The position numbers and the translations under genes are program-made. A DNA stretch of 64,000 nt from the NCBI GenBank assembly GCA_050952065.1, contig JBMNKF010000003.1, positions 62,001 through 126,000 of the forward strand. The letters run 5' to 3'. The notes under the pieces were generated by a model that was not told the origin of the DNA, searched no databases, and saw nothing but the letters and a program-made list of their open reading frames with translations. Shown piece by piece: positions 27,601-36,172 of the stretch (position 1 is the stretch's first letter; each line of letters opens with the position of its first letter). This DNA is from JAXGZG01 sp050952065 (lineage in GTDB: Bacteria > Bacillota > Sulfobacillia > Fermentithermobacillales > Fermentithermobacillaceae).

Positions 27601-28329
27601 AAGAGACGACTTGAGTGGCAATATCCTTACCTAGAGATGACGCGCACGCGCGCAAAGATGAGCGTAGGCGAGCTCAAACGCAACCTCGAGACCCAGGATG
27701 AAGAAGACGCCTGGCGGTACTTGCCCAAGCCAGAAAGACGCATGGGACTTGACGATAGCAAGGGCTATAACCGCGGCATCTTGCGGGGTATTGCGGTCCA
27801 CACGGTGTTGTCCAAGATAGATCTGGCTAAGGCGGGCTCTCTCCATGGCGTTTTGTCGGAAGTGACCAGGTTGACAGACCTAGGCTTTCTCGATGCCTCC
27901 CACTTGAGAGAAGACGATACCGCTCTCATAGCGGCGCTTTTTCAGACAAGCTTGGGTATGGCTCTAGTCACGAGCCCTGAGAGAGTTCACAGAGAAGTGC
28001 CGTTCACAATGAAGATGCCAGCAGATCTCGCCGCGACAACTCGAGGCGCGCCGGGGGACCAGATTCTCGTTCAGGGCGTTATAGATGCAATCTTGGAGGA
28101 TGATGATGGAGTGAGCATCCTCGATTACAAGACAGATGACATCACACCGGCAGGAGTACCAAACCTCGCTGACCGATACATACCTCAATTATCGCTGTAC
28201 GCTCTTGCGGTCCAGAAGATCCTGCGAAGGCCCGTGAAGAACGTCTGGATCGCGTTTCTCACGGCTGGCCAGGTGCTGGAAGTGGACTGGAGAGGCTATC
28301 TCGAATCTCGCCTGGACGTCTGTAGGTGA
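24655..28329 (+). CDS. addA: ATP-dependent helicase/nuclease subunit A
   Basis: AddA, the motor and second nuclease of AddAB. 1224 residues from ATG 24655 (AAAGGTGGG upstream). It is a UvrD-type superfamily 1 helicase with Walker A LVSAAAGTGKTSVLVERI, helicase motif II V-L-V-D-E-Y-Q-D-T-N, a motif III-like VGDIKQSIYRFR, and motif VI L-Y-V-A-L-T-R-A-K-E-K. The C-terminal RecB-type nuclease has S-I-L-D-Y-K-T-D and Q-L-S-L-Y-A. The last 34 bases overlap a convergent small gene on the other strand. Confidence 0.95.
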   Translation: MTSPLERSSTWTPQQRLAIETTDGNLLVSAAAGTGKTSVLVERIIRLVTSTDSPVEIERFLVVTFTEKAAQEMKARIRSALEKVALEDPESGATRQVDFVERAQISTIHAFCLKVLRRYFHQVDLDPSFRVLDSAEADLIRREALDEVFEEAYAIQADDDSPFRGLVQRYGGTRIDEGLKNIVVSLHQFATTQPDMEGWLNRALSMVHEISEATSIWDLPWSRSLCKSILSQIDRVLSFQEEACDGCLPPGGPLEYMLTLDQERAFYREIKQALETYADGDFARAETALAQLANYEHQRLPTARDADPSIREQVRNMRDAAKNEFRRLGNYALARPPQQVLKELKDTVPFLECLVDLVLKLDRRYWAKKRERRGLDFSDLERLCLQILTKEEDTRREIQLEYDYVLVDEYQDTNPIQEAILSKVVRTGERANFFMVGDIKQSIYRFRLAEPRIFLDRHKTYTPLDKDKKSLSSGSRVDLSVNFRSRQEVVDAVNWVFDAIMREDVAEIDYDQSHRLVQGASHYEPGNGRYVAEFHLVEREQTLDADYGQDGDESDHRGLDEYEAVEKEALVVAAKIKNMVTSEDPLLIFDAESKTMRKCSYKDIAILMRSTKDRANAVLEVLGRCGIPAYADTSTGYFQAREIEVALSVLSVIDNPRQDIPLAAVLRSPIVGLSPEDLAMIRCRHKEGSFYDAVKVYSQVDARVAGFLETLERWRTMARRKPLAELVWTILHETNYEDYVGGLPGGAQRQANLQVLYDRARQFDSFGHHGLFRFLRFVEKLKESEGDLGAARALGEQEDAVRILSIHKSKGLEFPVVFVIDLGKRFNTDDVRREILFHKDLGIAALYCDLTDGALVKYPSLAHQAVSSRIWSENLAEEMRVLYVALTRAKEKLFLVGSARQLDRCMDKWRRLDLPGAATYLDWLCPVILRDHDWNPFEVTMWGTQDGCPVPLPEVLAATGLRDASAYVCPLPPPNPQVREEVKRRLEWQYPYLEMTRTRAKMSVGELKRNLETQDEEDAWRYLPKPERRMGLDDSKGYNRGILRGIAVHTVLSKIDLAKAGSLHGVLSEVTRLTDLGFLDASHLREDDTALIAALFQTSLGMALVTSPERVHREVPFTMKMPADLAATTRGAPGDQILVQGVIDAILEDDDGVSILDYKTDDITPAGVPNLADRYIPQLSLYALAVQKILRRPVKNVWIAFLTAGQVLEVDWRGYLESRLDVCR

Positions 28330-28610
28330 GATAGGACCAGAGAAGCCCCACTATCGAGGCTGATGAAAATCTTGGTTCCTTCTTGAGGGCCATCGGGCTG
28401 AATCTGAGTGATCTGGTCTTCGGTAAGGGTGACTTCGCCTTCAGGGCCGCTCAGGGAGAATTGTGAAGATGGGGGGTCCTCCGGGGTGGACCAAGGCGGC
28501 GAAACGGTCTCCACTAGGAAACTGGCCTGCAAGCCCGCACCTAAATGGATAGACACGAGGGTAGGGCCTTGCTGAACAAAGGATGCTATAGTCATGTATC
28601 GCGGTCCCAT
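28296..28610 (-). CDS. Small hypothetical protein convergent with addA
   Basis: 104 residues from ATG at 28610, which has GGAGAGGAG about 9 bases upstream. The sequence alternates hydrophobic and polar residues (T-I-A-S-F-V, L-V-S-I-H-L, Q-A-S-F-L-V-E-T-V), has a Pro/Ser-rich middle and then regular beta-like segments (E-V-T-L-T, K-I-F-I-S-L-D-S-G-A-S-L-V-L). This suggests a small all-beta protein. No family is recognised. The SD and the lack of any other gene in this space support it; the overlap with the addA 3' end is a caution. Confidence 0.5.
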   Translation of the reverse strand: MGPRYMTIASFVQQGPTLVSIHLGAGLQASFLVETVSPPWSTPEDPPSSQFSLSGPEGEVTLTEDQITQIQPDGPQEGTKIFISLDSGASLVLSHLQTSRRDSR

Positions 28611-28971
28611 AGACGGACACTCCTCTCCATGAAAGCATCCCCAGGAGTTGCTCGAGATAAGCGCGGTCTCATGGGGATTTTGACTCGGCGTGTGCCTATA
28701 GCTTGTGCTTCCCATCGGATGCTTTCTAGTGTCCCCGAGACGCGGGTAAACGGTGACGAGGTCTTTGGTGTGTGGCCCTACCTGGGAGCGAGAATTGGGA
28801 ATATGGTAAAGTAAAAAAGCCTTCCATACTTGTTAGGGTGTTGTCCAACACGTCGTGAGTGACATAACGGTTAGGCGAAGGGTTGACAATATCATCTTTG
28901 ATAGCAGGTACGATAGGCAGTAGGGTTTGTTGTGCACTGCCAGAGAACTACCAAGAGGAGAGGTGACGGCC
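28611..28971. other. Intergenic region before the TGS GTPase
   Basis: It contains a perfect 14-bp palindrome GTGTTG-TC-CAACAC at 28838-28851 and a TTGACA at 28883-28888. The only -10-like hexamer downstream (TACGAT at 28909-28914) is 20 bp away, longer than ideal. A promoter with a nearby operator is possible but unproven. No gene is evident. Confidence 0.4.
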
Positions 28972-29958
28972 TTGCCCGCAAACCTAAGTCCCCTGTATCT
29001 TGCAGCCGAAGCGCGCTTTCGGCAAGCCATCACCGATGAAGAGAGACTGGCTGCCCTTGAGGACATGTTGGCCAACATCCCCAAACACAAGGGCACCGAA
29101 AAGATGCAGGCCGACATAAAGAGGCGCATAGCCCGAATCCGAGAAAACCTCCGAAGCGGTTCTAAAGGTGGCTCCAGAAGAAGGGACATTTTTCGGATTG
29201 ACAAAGAGGGCGCAGGGCAGATTGCGCTTGTGGGTCCGGCCAACGTAGGCAAGTCCATGATCGTCAAAGCCATGACCCGCGCGCAACCGGAGGTGACAGA
29301 CTACCCGTTTGCAACCAGAACCCCTCTTCCCGGCATGAGTCAGTGGGAAAACGTGCAGATTCAACTGATCGATATGCCGGCTATGGCGCCGGAGATGGCT
29401 CAGCCCTGGGTATGGGCCGCGCTTCGTCTCGCGGACGGGTTCCTGATAGTGATGGATTTGGGAAACGATGACTTACTTACCCACTACGAGGACCTCATGG
29501 CCTACTTGAATGCCAACAACATTAAAGTCAAGAACCGAGGAGAGAGGAGTTTCACCGAGAAAAAGGCAATTATTGCCGCCAACAAGTGCGATATGCCTGG
29601 AGCGCAAGACAGGCTCGACCTTCTGAGAGAGATAGTCGGAGACGACATTGACATAGTGCCGTGCTCCGCCCTGACCGGTGAGGGTCTCGGCCATTTGAAC
29701 TCCAGGATGTTCTTCGATGTCCTGAATAAAATCCGGGTTTATACTCACCCGCCAGGGAAGAAACCTGACTTCAGGCAGCCTTTCATTCTGGATAGGGACA
29801 CAACCGTGATAGAAGCCGCCAGGGATGTTCACAAAGACATAGCCGATAATTTGAAATATGCAAGAGTGTGGGGCACGGGTGTTTTCGACGGACAGATGGT
29901 TCCCCGCGACCATGTTCTCCACGATGGCGATATTGTGGTGTTCTACACGAAGGACTGA
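28972..29958 (+). CDS. TGS-domain GTPase (Obg/DRG-like)
   Basis: 328 residues from TTG 28972, chosen because AGGAGAGGTG lies 8 bases upstream; a GTG at 28962 overlaps that SD. A basic N-terminal helical region precedes the G domain: G1 VGPANVGKSMIVKAM, a T-R-T-P-L-P-G-M switch I region, and G4 N-K-C-D. The C-terminal TGS domain carries F-I-L-D-R-D-T-T-V-I-E-A-A and ends G-D-I-V-V-F-Y. Related GTPases bind ribosomes or rRNA. Switch II reads D-M-P-A-M-A-P where the family normally has D-x-P-G, so the invariant Gly is replaced by Ala, which may alter hydrolysis. Confidence 0.85.
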   Translation: MPANLSPLYLAAEARFRQAITDEERLAALEDMLANIPKHKGTEKMQADIKRRIARIRENLRSGSKGGSRRRDIFRIDKEGAGQIALVGPANVGKSMIVKAMTRAQPEVTDYPFATRTPLPGMSQWENVQIQLIDMPAMAPEMAQPWVWAALRLADGFLIVMDLGNDDLLTHYEDLMAYLNANNIKVKNRGERSFTEKKAIIAANKCDMPGAQDRLDLLREIVGDDIDIVPCSALTGEGLGHLNSRMFFDVLNKIRVYTHPPGKKPDFRQPFILDRDTTVIEAARDVHKDIADNLKYARVWGTGVFDGQMVPRDHVLHDGDIVVFYTKD

Positions 29959-30181
29959 AGGCGATGGGAAAAGAGCTGGTATCCGAGAGTGAATCCTTCC
30001 GATTGGTACCGCCTTCACAAGCGCCATTGTTATCATGTTGGGTGAATCGGTGGAGGTAACGCGTGTACCCTTGTAGAATTATATATCGGAATGCCTACGT
30101 GTAGTTCCATGGTTCTACGGTCGGTGGTTGCCGCCGCAAAGAACTCAGGGCGTGAAGTTGTGACATGCGGGAGAGGATCAT

Positions 30182-31222
30182 ATGAAGGCTGTCATGAAGA
30201 AAGACCCGGTTTACGGAGCTGTTCTTGTGGATGTCCCCGAGCCTAGCCCCGGTCCAGGACAGGTGATTGTCAGAGTTGACGCTACTTCCATTTGCGGCAC
30301 GGACCATCACATCTATATATGGAACCGATGGGCTCAGAATCGGATCAAGCTCCACCGGATCATGGGTCACGAACTGGCTGGAACGGTGGTAGAGTTGGGC
30401 CCGGGAGTCACCTCGGTGAAGATCGGTGATTACGTTTCTGCCGAGACTCACATAATCTGCAATCATTGTATCCAATGCAAACTGGGTGAAAAACACGTTT
30501 GTCAGAACACGGCAATCCTTGGCGTAGATACCGATGGTTGCTTTGCCCAATACGTGGCTGTGCCCGAGGAGAACATTTGGCACAATGATCCGGCCCTTCC
30601 TCCAGACGTGGCTTCCATTCAGGAACCATTGGGCAACGCTGTTCACACGGTTCTGGCAGGGGAGACGAGAGGGAAGACATTCGCGCTGTTTGGATGCGGT
30701 CCCATAGGTCTCATGGCCATAGCGGTAGCCAAGGCTTGCGGTGCTTCCTTTGTTGCTGCCGTAGACATCAACGATTACCGCCTACGCATTGCTAGTGAAA
30801 TGGGGGCAGACCTGGCAATCAACTCAAGAAGGGATGACCCGGTCGCGGTAGTCTTGGATGCTACTAAAGGGGTGGGCGTCGATGCGGCGCTGGAGATGTC
30901 AGGAGCAGCACCTGTCTTCGACCAGGTATTTAAGGTTGTTCGGGCCGGCGGCAGAGTTGCGCTCTTGGGCCTTCCGGATGGGCCAATAGCGGTGAATTTC
31001 TCAGATGACATCGTTATGAGAGGACTCACGCTGCAGGGTATCACCGGAAGGCGCATCTGGGACACCTGGCTAACCGGGAGAGAGCTTCTGAAAAGCGGCC
31101 GACTCGACTTGTCTCCGGTAATCACTCATCGCCTCGGCCTTGAGGATTTCCAGAAGGGTATGGATCTCATGACGTCTGGGGATTGTGGGAAAGTCATTTT
31201 CTATCCTGGAGGAGTTAAGTAA
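30182..31222 (+). CDS. tdh: L-threonine 3-dehydrogenase
   Basis: A 346-residue zinc alcohol-dehydrogenase-fold enzyme oxidising threonine to 2-amino-3-ketobutyrate. The catalytic zinc site is in T-S-I-C-G-T-D-H-H and M-G-H-E-L-A-G-T-V, with the structural zinc cysteines in CNHCIQCKLGEKHVC. The Rossmann fold is marked by F-G-C-G-P-I-G-L. The H-H-I-Y-I-W stretch after the first cysteine is typical of threonine dehydrogenases. It overlaps kbl by one base (TAATG), and the pair forms the two-step threonine to glycine pathway. ATG at 30182 follows GGGAGAGGATC. Confidence 0.93.
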   Translation: MKAVMKKDPVYGAVLVDVPEPSPGPGQVIVRVDATSICGTDHHIYIWNRWAQNRIKLHRIMGHELAGTVVELGPGVTSVKIGDYVSAETHIICNHCIQCKLGEKHVCQNTAILGVDTDGCFAQYVAVPEENIWHNDPALPPDVASIQEPLGNAVHTVLAGETRGKTFALFGCGPIGLMAIAVAKACGASFVAAVDINDYRLRIASEMGADLAINSRRDDPVAVVLDATKGVGVDAALEMSGAAPVFDQVFKVVRAGGRVALLGLPDGPIAVNFSDDIVMRGLTLQGITGRRIWDTWLTGRELLKSGRLDLSPVITHRLGLEDFQKGMDLMTSGDCGKVIFYPGGVK

Positions 31223-32400
31223 TGTCAAAACTGGAGTTTCTGGCAGATGAATTGAGGACTCTTCACGACCAGGGGCTTTTCAACCCCATTCGCACTATTG
31301 ACGGACCTCAGGGCGCTTGGTTTGTGGTAGATGGCCAAGAGTACCTCAACTTGTGTTCCAACAATTATCTGGGCTTTGCCAACATGCCTGCTCTGAAAGA
31401 GGCCGCCAAGAAGGCTATAGACCGGTATGGAGTGGGTCCGGGAGCGGTCCGCACCATCTCCGGAACTCAAAGGCTCCATCTGGAACTTGAACGCAAACTG
31501 GCTGAGTTCAAAGATGCGCCGGCCTGCATCGTTCTGCAGTCTGGCTTCACCGCAAACGGCGCCGTTATCCCGCTGGTGACAGGAGAAGGCGACGTCATCC
31601 TGTCCGACAAGCTTAACCACGCCAGCATAATAGACGGGTGCAGGCTCTCCAAGGCCAGAGTGGTCCGGTATGCTCACAACGATGTTGCAGATCTCGAGGC
31701 TAAACTGGCGCAGCAGAAACCCAAGGCCCGCCGGATGCTGATAATCACTGACGGCGTGTTCAGCATGGATGGAGATATTGCTCCCTTGCCTGCCATAGTT
31801 GACTTGGCTGACCAGTATGGCGCTGTGGTTATGGTAGATGACGCCCATGGAGAAGGAGTTCTGGGCAAGAACGGGCGTGGGATCGTCAACCATTTCGGTC
31901 TCGAAGGGAGGGTGGAAATAGAGGTCGGCACTCTTTCCAAGGCTTTCGGCGTGATGGGAGGGTACATTACCGGACCCGAGGTGCTGATCGACTACTTGAA
32001 ACAGCGAGGACGACCCTTCCTTTTCAGCACGGGCCTGACTCCGGCAGATACCGCTGCAGCCATTGCCGCAGTGGACGTTCTCCTAGAAAGTGACGAGCTA
32101 GTGAAAACACTCTGGGATAATGCCGAGCATTTCCGCAAAGGGCTCAACGAAGCGGGGTTCGACACGGGGAAGACCGAGACTCCCATTACCCCAGTCATGC
32201 TCGGTGATGAGAGGCTCGCGTCGGATTTTTCTAAGGAACTTTACGCAAGGAAGATCTTCGCCTCGGCCATCAAGTATCCCACTGTGCCCAAGGGCAAGGC
32301 GCGTATCCGGTGCATGCTGTCGGCTGCTCACCAGAAGTCAGATCTCGATTTCGCCATAAGCACTTTTTCCGAGGTGGGGAAGGCGCTGGGAGTCGTCTAG
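31222..32400 (+). CDS. kbl: Glycine C-acetyltransferase (2-amino-3-ketobutyrate CoA ligase)
   Basis: A 392-residue PLP enzyme of the alpha-oxoamine synthase family that splits 2-amino-3-ketobutyrate with CoA into glycine and acetyl-CoA. Recognisable are C-S-N-N-Y-L-G-F-A near residue 45, GPGAVRTISGTQRLHLELE, V-M-V-D-D-A-H-G-E-G, and the PLP lysine region GTLSKAFGVMGGYI. The ATG shares its A with the tdh stop; TCCTGGAGGAG lies upstream. The tdh context makes this call better than 8-amino-7-oxononanoate synthase. Confidence 0.93.
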   Translation: MSKLEFLADELRTLHDQGLFNPIRTIDGPQGAWFVVDGQEYLNLCSNNYLGFANMPALKEAAKKAIDRYGVGPGAVRTISGTQRLHLELERKLAEFKDAPACIVLQSGFTANGAVIPLVTGEGDVILSDKLNHASIIDGCRLSKARVVRYAHNDVADLEAKLAQQKPKARRMLIITDGVFSMDGDIAPLPAIVDLADQYGAVVMVDDAHGEGVLGKNGRGIVNHFGLEGRVEIEVGTLSKAFGVMGGYITGPEVLIDYLKQRGRPFLFSTGLTPADTAAAIAAVDVLLESDELVKTLWDNAEHFRKGLNEAGFDTGKTETPITPVMLGDERLASDFSKELYARKIFASAIKYPTVPKGKARIRCMLSAAHQKSDLDFAISTFSEVGKALGVV

Positions 32401-32448
32401 GTACTCTGCCGGCCACCTTGTCACAATAAAACAGTTAGGGATAAGGCA

Positions 32449-33738
32449 GTGGCAAACTATACAAAACCGAGATTGTTTGGATTCCAAAGAAACGCCAACC
32501 TGTATCTGGCCACAACATCCCTGAGTTCCCTGGCTCAGGGCGCCTACGGGGTTATACAAGGTCTATACATCTTGGCCATGGGCTTTGATGAGACCGTGCT
32601 TGGCACCATTCTCTCTGTGAGGATGATGGCGGCAGCAGCATGCGCTATTCCGATAGGTATGATCTCTGACCGCCTGGGGCGAAAACTCGTTCTTGTGGCA
32701 GGCGGCGTTCTTACCACTGTAGGGTATTTGGGTATGGCGGTATCATCGGAACCGGGGATGATGATCCTGTTTTCGTGCCTAGTGGGCATCGCCCAGGTGT
32801 GCCAGGCTACGTCCGGTGCTCCGCTACTGGCCGAGTCCAGCACAGGTGAGGACAGGGCCAAACTTTTTGGAGTCCATTTCTCTCTGTCCATGTTCGTCAG
32901 TATGGTCGGGAGCATGCTTGGAGGTTTCCTGCCCAAACAATTGGCGAGTCTAGGCACAGTGGCGGCCTTCAAATCTTCACTCGTGGTGTTCGCTCTGGTC
33001 ACCCTGATAGGCGTTGTGCCTGCAGTCCAAATAAAGGAAATGAGAAGGCCGGACACGGGGTATAGCGTTTCAAGGAATGGCCGAGAAATGAGAGCGGCTA
33101 TCGGCGCAGAAATAAAGGCCGAGTTTTCGGCGGTCATTGACACCGCAAGGGAAAGGAACGTACAGAACCTCCTGTGCTACAACTTGATCATAGGATTTGG
33201 CGCAGGACTAGTGATTCCTTTCTTCAACGTGTTCTTATCTCAGAAACTTGGTGTGGATACGGCCTTGGTAGGTCTCATATTGTCTTTGAGCCAGGGCGCT
33301 ACCGCGATTGCCGCACTCTTGGCGCCCGTCTTGGCGAACCGATACGGAAAGGTCGCCACGGTAGTTGGAACGCAGATGGCATCGGTTCCGTTCCTCTTAC
33401 TGATCGCCTTGCCGCCCAACGTGTATCTCGTCACCATGGCGCTTTTCATGAGATCGTCGCTCATGAATATGTCTAATCCTGTAGCATCCACTTTTTCCAT
33501 GGAGATCGTGGATGCGTCCAGGCGAGGCAAAATGTCTAGCCTCATGAGGATATCTGACAACGTGTCCAGGTCTTTTAGCGCCGCTGTGGCAGGCTACATC
33601 ATGTTCCGTCTGGGCTACGAGGTGCCGTACTTCTTCACTGCAGCCTTGTACCTCTTGGCTAGTTATGTTTACTGGAAGTCGTTTCGAGGCGTCGAGCAAA
33701 CGGAGCATGAACAAAGTGGCGGAAGTGTCTCGGTCTGA
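32449..33738 (+). CDS. MFS transporter
   Basis: A 429-residue membrane protein with about 12 hydrophobic segments. The loop between helices 2 and 3 has the MFS signature G-M-I-S-D-R-L-G-R-K, and a degenerate repeat (L-A-P-V-L-A-N-R-Y-G-K) marks the second half. The start is GTG 32449, with TAGGGATAAGG upstream. The substrate is unknown. It sits 48 bases after kbl in the same direction, so cotranscription with threonine degradation is possible. Confidence 0.85.
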   Translation: MANYTKPRLFGFQRNANLYLATTSLSSLAQGAYGVIQGLYILAMGFDETVLGTILSVRMMAAAACAIPIGMISDRLGRKLVLVAGGVLTTVGYLGMAVSSEPGMMILFSCLVGIAQVCQATSGAPLLAESSTGEDRAKLFGVHFSLSMFVSMVGSMLGGFLPKQLASLGTVAAFKSSLVVFALVTLIGVVPAVQIKEMRRPDTGYSVSRNGREMRAAIGAEIKAEFSAVIDTARERNVQNLLCYNLIIGFGAGLVIPFFNVFLSQKLGVDTALVGLILSLSQGATAIAALLAPVLANRYGKVATVVGTQMASVPFLLLIALPPNVYLVTMALFMRSSLMNMSNPVASTFSMEIVDASRRGKMSSLMRISDNVSRSFSAAVAGYIMFRLGYEVPYFFTAALYLLASYVYWKSFRGVEQTEHEQSGGSVSV

Positions 33739-33775
33739 GACTGCCGCCTACCGGTGACTCCCGGCGAGAAAACAT

Positions 33776-33798
33776 CCGGTGGCGGGAGTTGCCACCGG
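33776..33798. terminator. Hairpin between convergent MFS and S9 peptidase genes
   Basis: CCGGTGGC-GGGAGTT-GCCACCGG, a perfect 8-bp stem. A short AT-rich stretch follows on the plus side (CAATCAATTTTC), so it probably terminates the MFS transcript. Confidence 0.6.
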
Positions 33799-33865
33799 AC
33801 GGCAATCAATTTTCACAGTGCTTACAATGAATGTACTAAGCGCGCAATTCCGCACAGTTTACAGT

Positions 33866-35953
33866 TTACGGGTGACGATCGAACCACTCCACGATCCGTT
33901 CCAGCCGCTCAATGCGATTCCAAGGCTTGCCCGATCTTGACAACTCGTGGTTTTCGTTGGCAAACTTCACGAACTCGACTTCCTTGCCCAAACGTTTGAG
34001 GGCCACATACCATTGTTCTGCTTGCTCTAAGGGACAGCGGTAATCCTGCTCGCTGTGCAGGATGAGAAGCGGTGTCTTTACAAAGGGCGCGTAGCGTATG
34101 GGGGACTTGGACATGATGAAATCTTCATCGTCCCACAGGTCTCGTCCGCCCATGCCCTTCTTGTTTCCGAACCACCCGATGTCGCTGCACCCATACTTGG
34201 AGTACATGTTGCTGATGCTTCTTTGAGTAACGGCGGCTTTGAAGCGGTCCGTGTGGCTAACCACCCAGTTGGTCATGAATCCGCCGTAGCTCCCGCCTGT
34301 GATGTAGGTTCGGTCTTTGTCGACCCAAGGTACCCGGTCCATGTAGTCTTTCAAGGACATAATATCTTGATAGTCCATGCCGCCCCAGTCGCCAATAACC
34401 TTGGCTGCGAAATCCGGTCCGTAGTTGGAACTGCCGCGGGGATTGCAGTAGAACACTCCGTAACCTCTGGAAGCCAGGAGCTGGAATTCCAGGAAGAACA
34501 CCTCTCCATAGGCCACATGGGGTCCGCCGTGTACTTCTAGAACGGCCGGATACTTGTTTCCTTCTTGGTACGATGCCGGCTTGATCATCCATCCATCTAG
34601 CTTGAGCCCGTCTTTGGACTCGAAGGTGAAGGGTTCGGGAGCCACCAGAGTGAGTCCGGCTAGAAGTCCATCGTTGACGCCCGTAACTTTCTGAAGGGCG
34701 CACGTTGCGTCAGCCGGCATACAAGTCCCATGCAGGGACTTAACTGCATAGATGTCACCCGGATTCAGGGTAGTGCTCCCGTTGAAGGCGAAAAGGATTT
34801 CGCCAGAACCCAAATCGGCCATGGCTAACGACACCACAACCGAAGGGAAATGGCGGCAGGATCCGATATTCCCAGGGAAAGCCCCACCCACCAGTTCCAC
34901 TTGAGGCCTCGCCAAACAGGTTCTGTAGATCCCCGAGAAACTTCTGTCCGACGCTATGAAGTAGAGCTCTTCGCTGTCCTTAGTCCAGTAAGGTCCGGGA
35001 CTGCCCGCATCGAATCGGGCATCGTTTATAATCCCGCACCCGGCGCTGCGGTCAAAAGTCCCCCATAGATGCTTGGCAGGGCCGCCCTGAGAAGGAATAA
35101 CCATGACTTCCACGTTATGGATGCCAGTCTCGCCGCCCTCGTGACCCATTACGGCTATCCATTTTCCATCGGGAGAATACACGGGATTGTGAACGGGCCC
35201 TTTCCCGAAAGTCAGTCTTCGGGGTTCTCCTCCTTGGACGGAGACAGTCCAAAGGTCCGGCACTAGGCGCAGCTCGCGGTCGGGTTCCCGACACGAAACG
35301 AAGGCGACTGTGCTTCCATCAGGGGAGAAGGTGGGTTCGGAGTCGTCAAAGTCGCCGGAAGTGACCTGCTTTGTGTCGCCCGTCTGGACATCCACTATGT
35401 AGATGTGGGACGGCCTGGGATCAACCACTCCGGGCACCCCATTTGCCTTGTATCTGAGTTTGGTGATAACCGTGACATCGCCGTCAGTGCGAATACCGTC
35501 GGGAGGAGTCGGTGTCTCGGGACGAGGCTCTTTAGAAACATAGGCAATGCTACGGTTGTCGGGAGACCAGGTGATCTGAGAGACTCCGTCCTCTACATCA
35601 GTGATTTGTCGGGCTTCACCGGCTTCCAACATATCCAGTAGCCAAATCTGTGTCTTTCCAGACCTATCAGAGAGAAAGGCCAACTGTGAGCCATCGGGGG
35701 AGAACCTGGGGGACCGGTCACTGGCTCCCTCTCCATTGGAGCGCTTTCCATAGGTTAGTCTCTTGGGACGGTCAAATCGGTTCTCGCTATTCCTCTTTGA
35801 TAGGTAGAGAGATGATTCGTATCGATTTCTCTTAGCGTCAACTATAGTCTCAACCCACACAAGACTCTCACCATCAGGTGACAGCTGGGGTTCGCCTACA
35901 AACTTAAGTGACCACAGGTCCCTGGCCGTCACAGGCCGCTTTGCCGTAGTCAT
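33866..35953 (-). CDS. S9 family peptidase (acylaminoacyl/prolyl oligopeptidase type)
   Basis: 695 residues from the second ATG, which has GAGAGGAGG at proper distance; the first ATG abuts the SD. The N-terminal seven-bladed propeller shows repeated F-S-P-D-G-S and W-S-P-D-N-R blade motifs over about 400 residues. The C-terminal alpha/beta hydrolase has YITGGSYGGFMTNW (Ser), L-H-S-E-Q-D-Y-R-C-P (Asp) and N-E-N-H-E-L-S-R-S-G (His). It cleaves small peptides or N-acylated residues in the cytoplasm. All triad residues are present and the gene is intact, unlike the S9-type gene at 4-5 kb. Confidence 0.93.
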   Translation of the reverse strand: MTTAKRPVTARDLWSLKFVGEPQLSPDGESLVWVETIVDAKRNRYESSLYLSKRNSENRFDRPKRLTYGKRSNGEGASDRSPRFSPDGSQLAFLSDRSGKTQIWLLDMLEAGEARQITDVEDGVSQITWSPDNRSIAYVSKEPRPETPTPPDGIRTDGDVTVITKLRYKANGVPGVVDPRPSHIYIVDVQTGDTKQVTSGDFDDSEPTFSPDGSTVAFVSCREPDRELRLVPDLWTVSVQGGEPRRLTFGKGPVHNPVYSPDGKWIAVMGHEGGETGIHNVEVMVIPSQGGPAKHLWGTFDRSAGCGIINDARFDAGSPGPYWTKDSEELYFIASDRSFSGIYRTCLARPQVELVGGAFPGNIGSCRHFPSVVVSLAMADLGSGEILFAFNGSTTLNPGDIYAVKSLHGTCMPADATCALQKVTGVNDGLLAGLTLVAPEPFTFESKDGLKLDGWMIKPASYQEGNKYPAVLEVHGGPHVAYGEVFFLEFQLLASRGYGVFYCNPRGSSNYGPDFAAKVIGDWGGMDYQDIMSLKDYMDRVPWVDKDRTYITGGSYGGFMTNWVVSHTDRFKAAVTQRSISNMYSKYGCSDIGWFGNKKGMGGRDLWDDEDFIMSKSPIRYAPFVKTPLLILHSEQDYRCPLEQAEQWYVALKRLGKEVEFVKFANENHELSRSGKPWNRIERLERIVEWFDRHP

Positions 35954-36172
35954 GGGCATCCTCCTCTCTTGACACTTAGATTCATCGGGGGATAGGGGTT
36001 TTCCTGTAAATCGATCTCACTTGTGCATCTTACAAGCAGGTGATAAATTGTGAGTGCCAATTATTACACGCAAGCATAATTGACATAAAAGTACATGCAA
36101 TTTCCTTGATGTGAGGCGAACAGCCAGACGCGGCCTGTCCTGACGGCAGGCATGAAAGCGAGGACCGACCCT

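Noticed and set aside
36000..36172. Purine riboswitch upstream of guaA
   Set aside because: The region is AT-rich with a TTGACA-like word and a short hairpin near 36133-36151, but the conserved riboswitch loops are not present.
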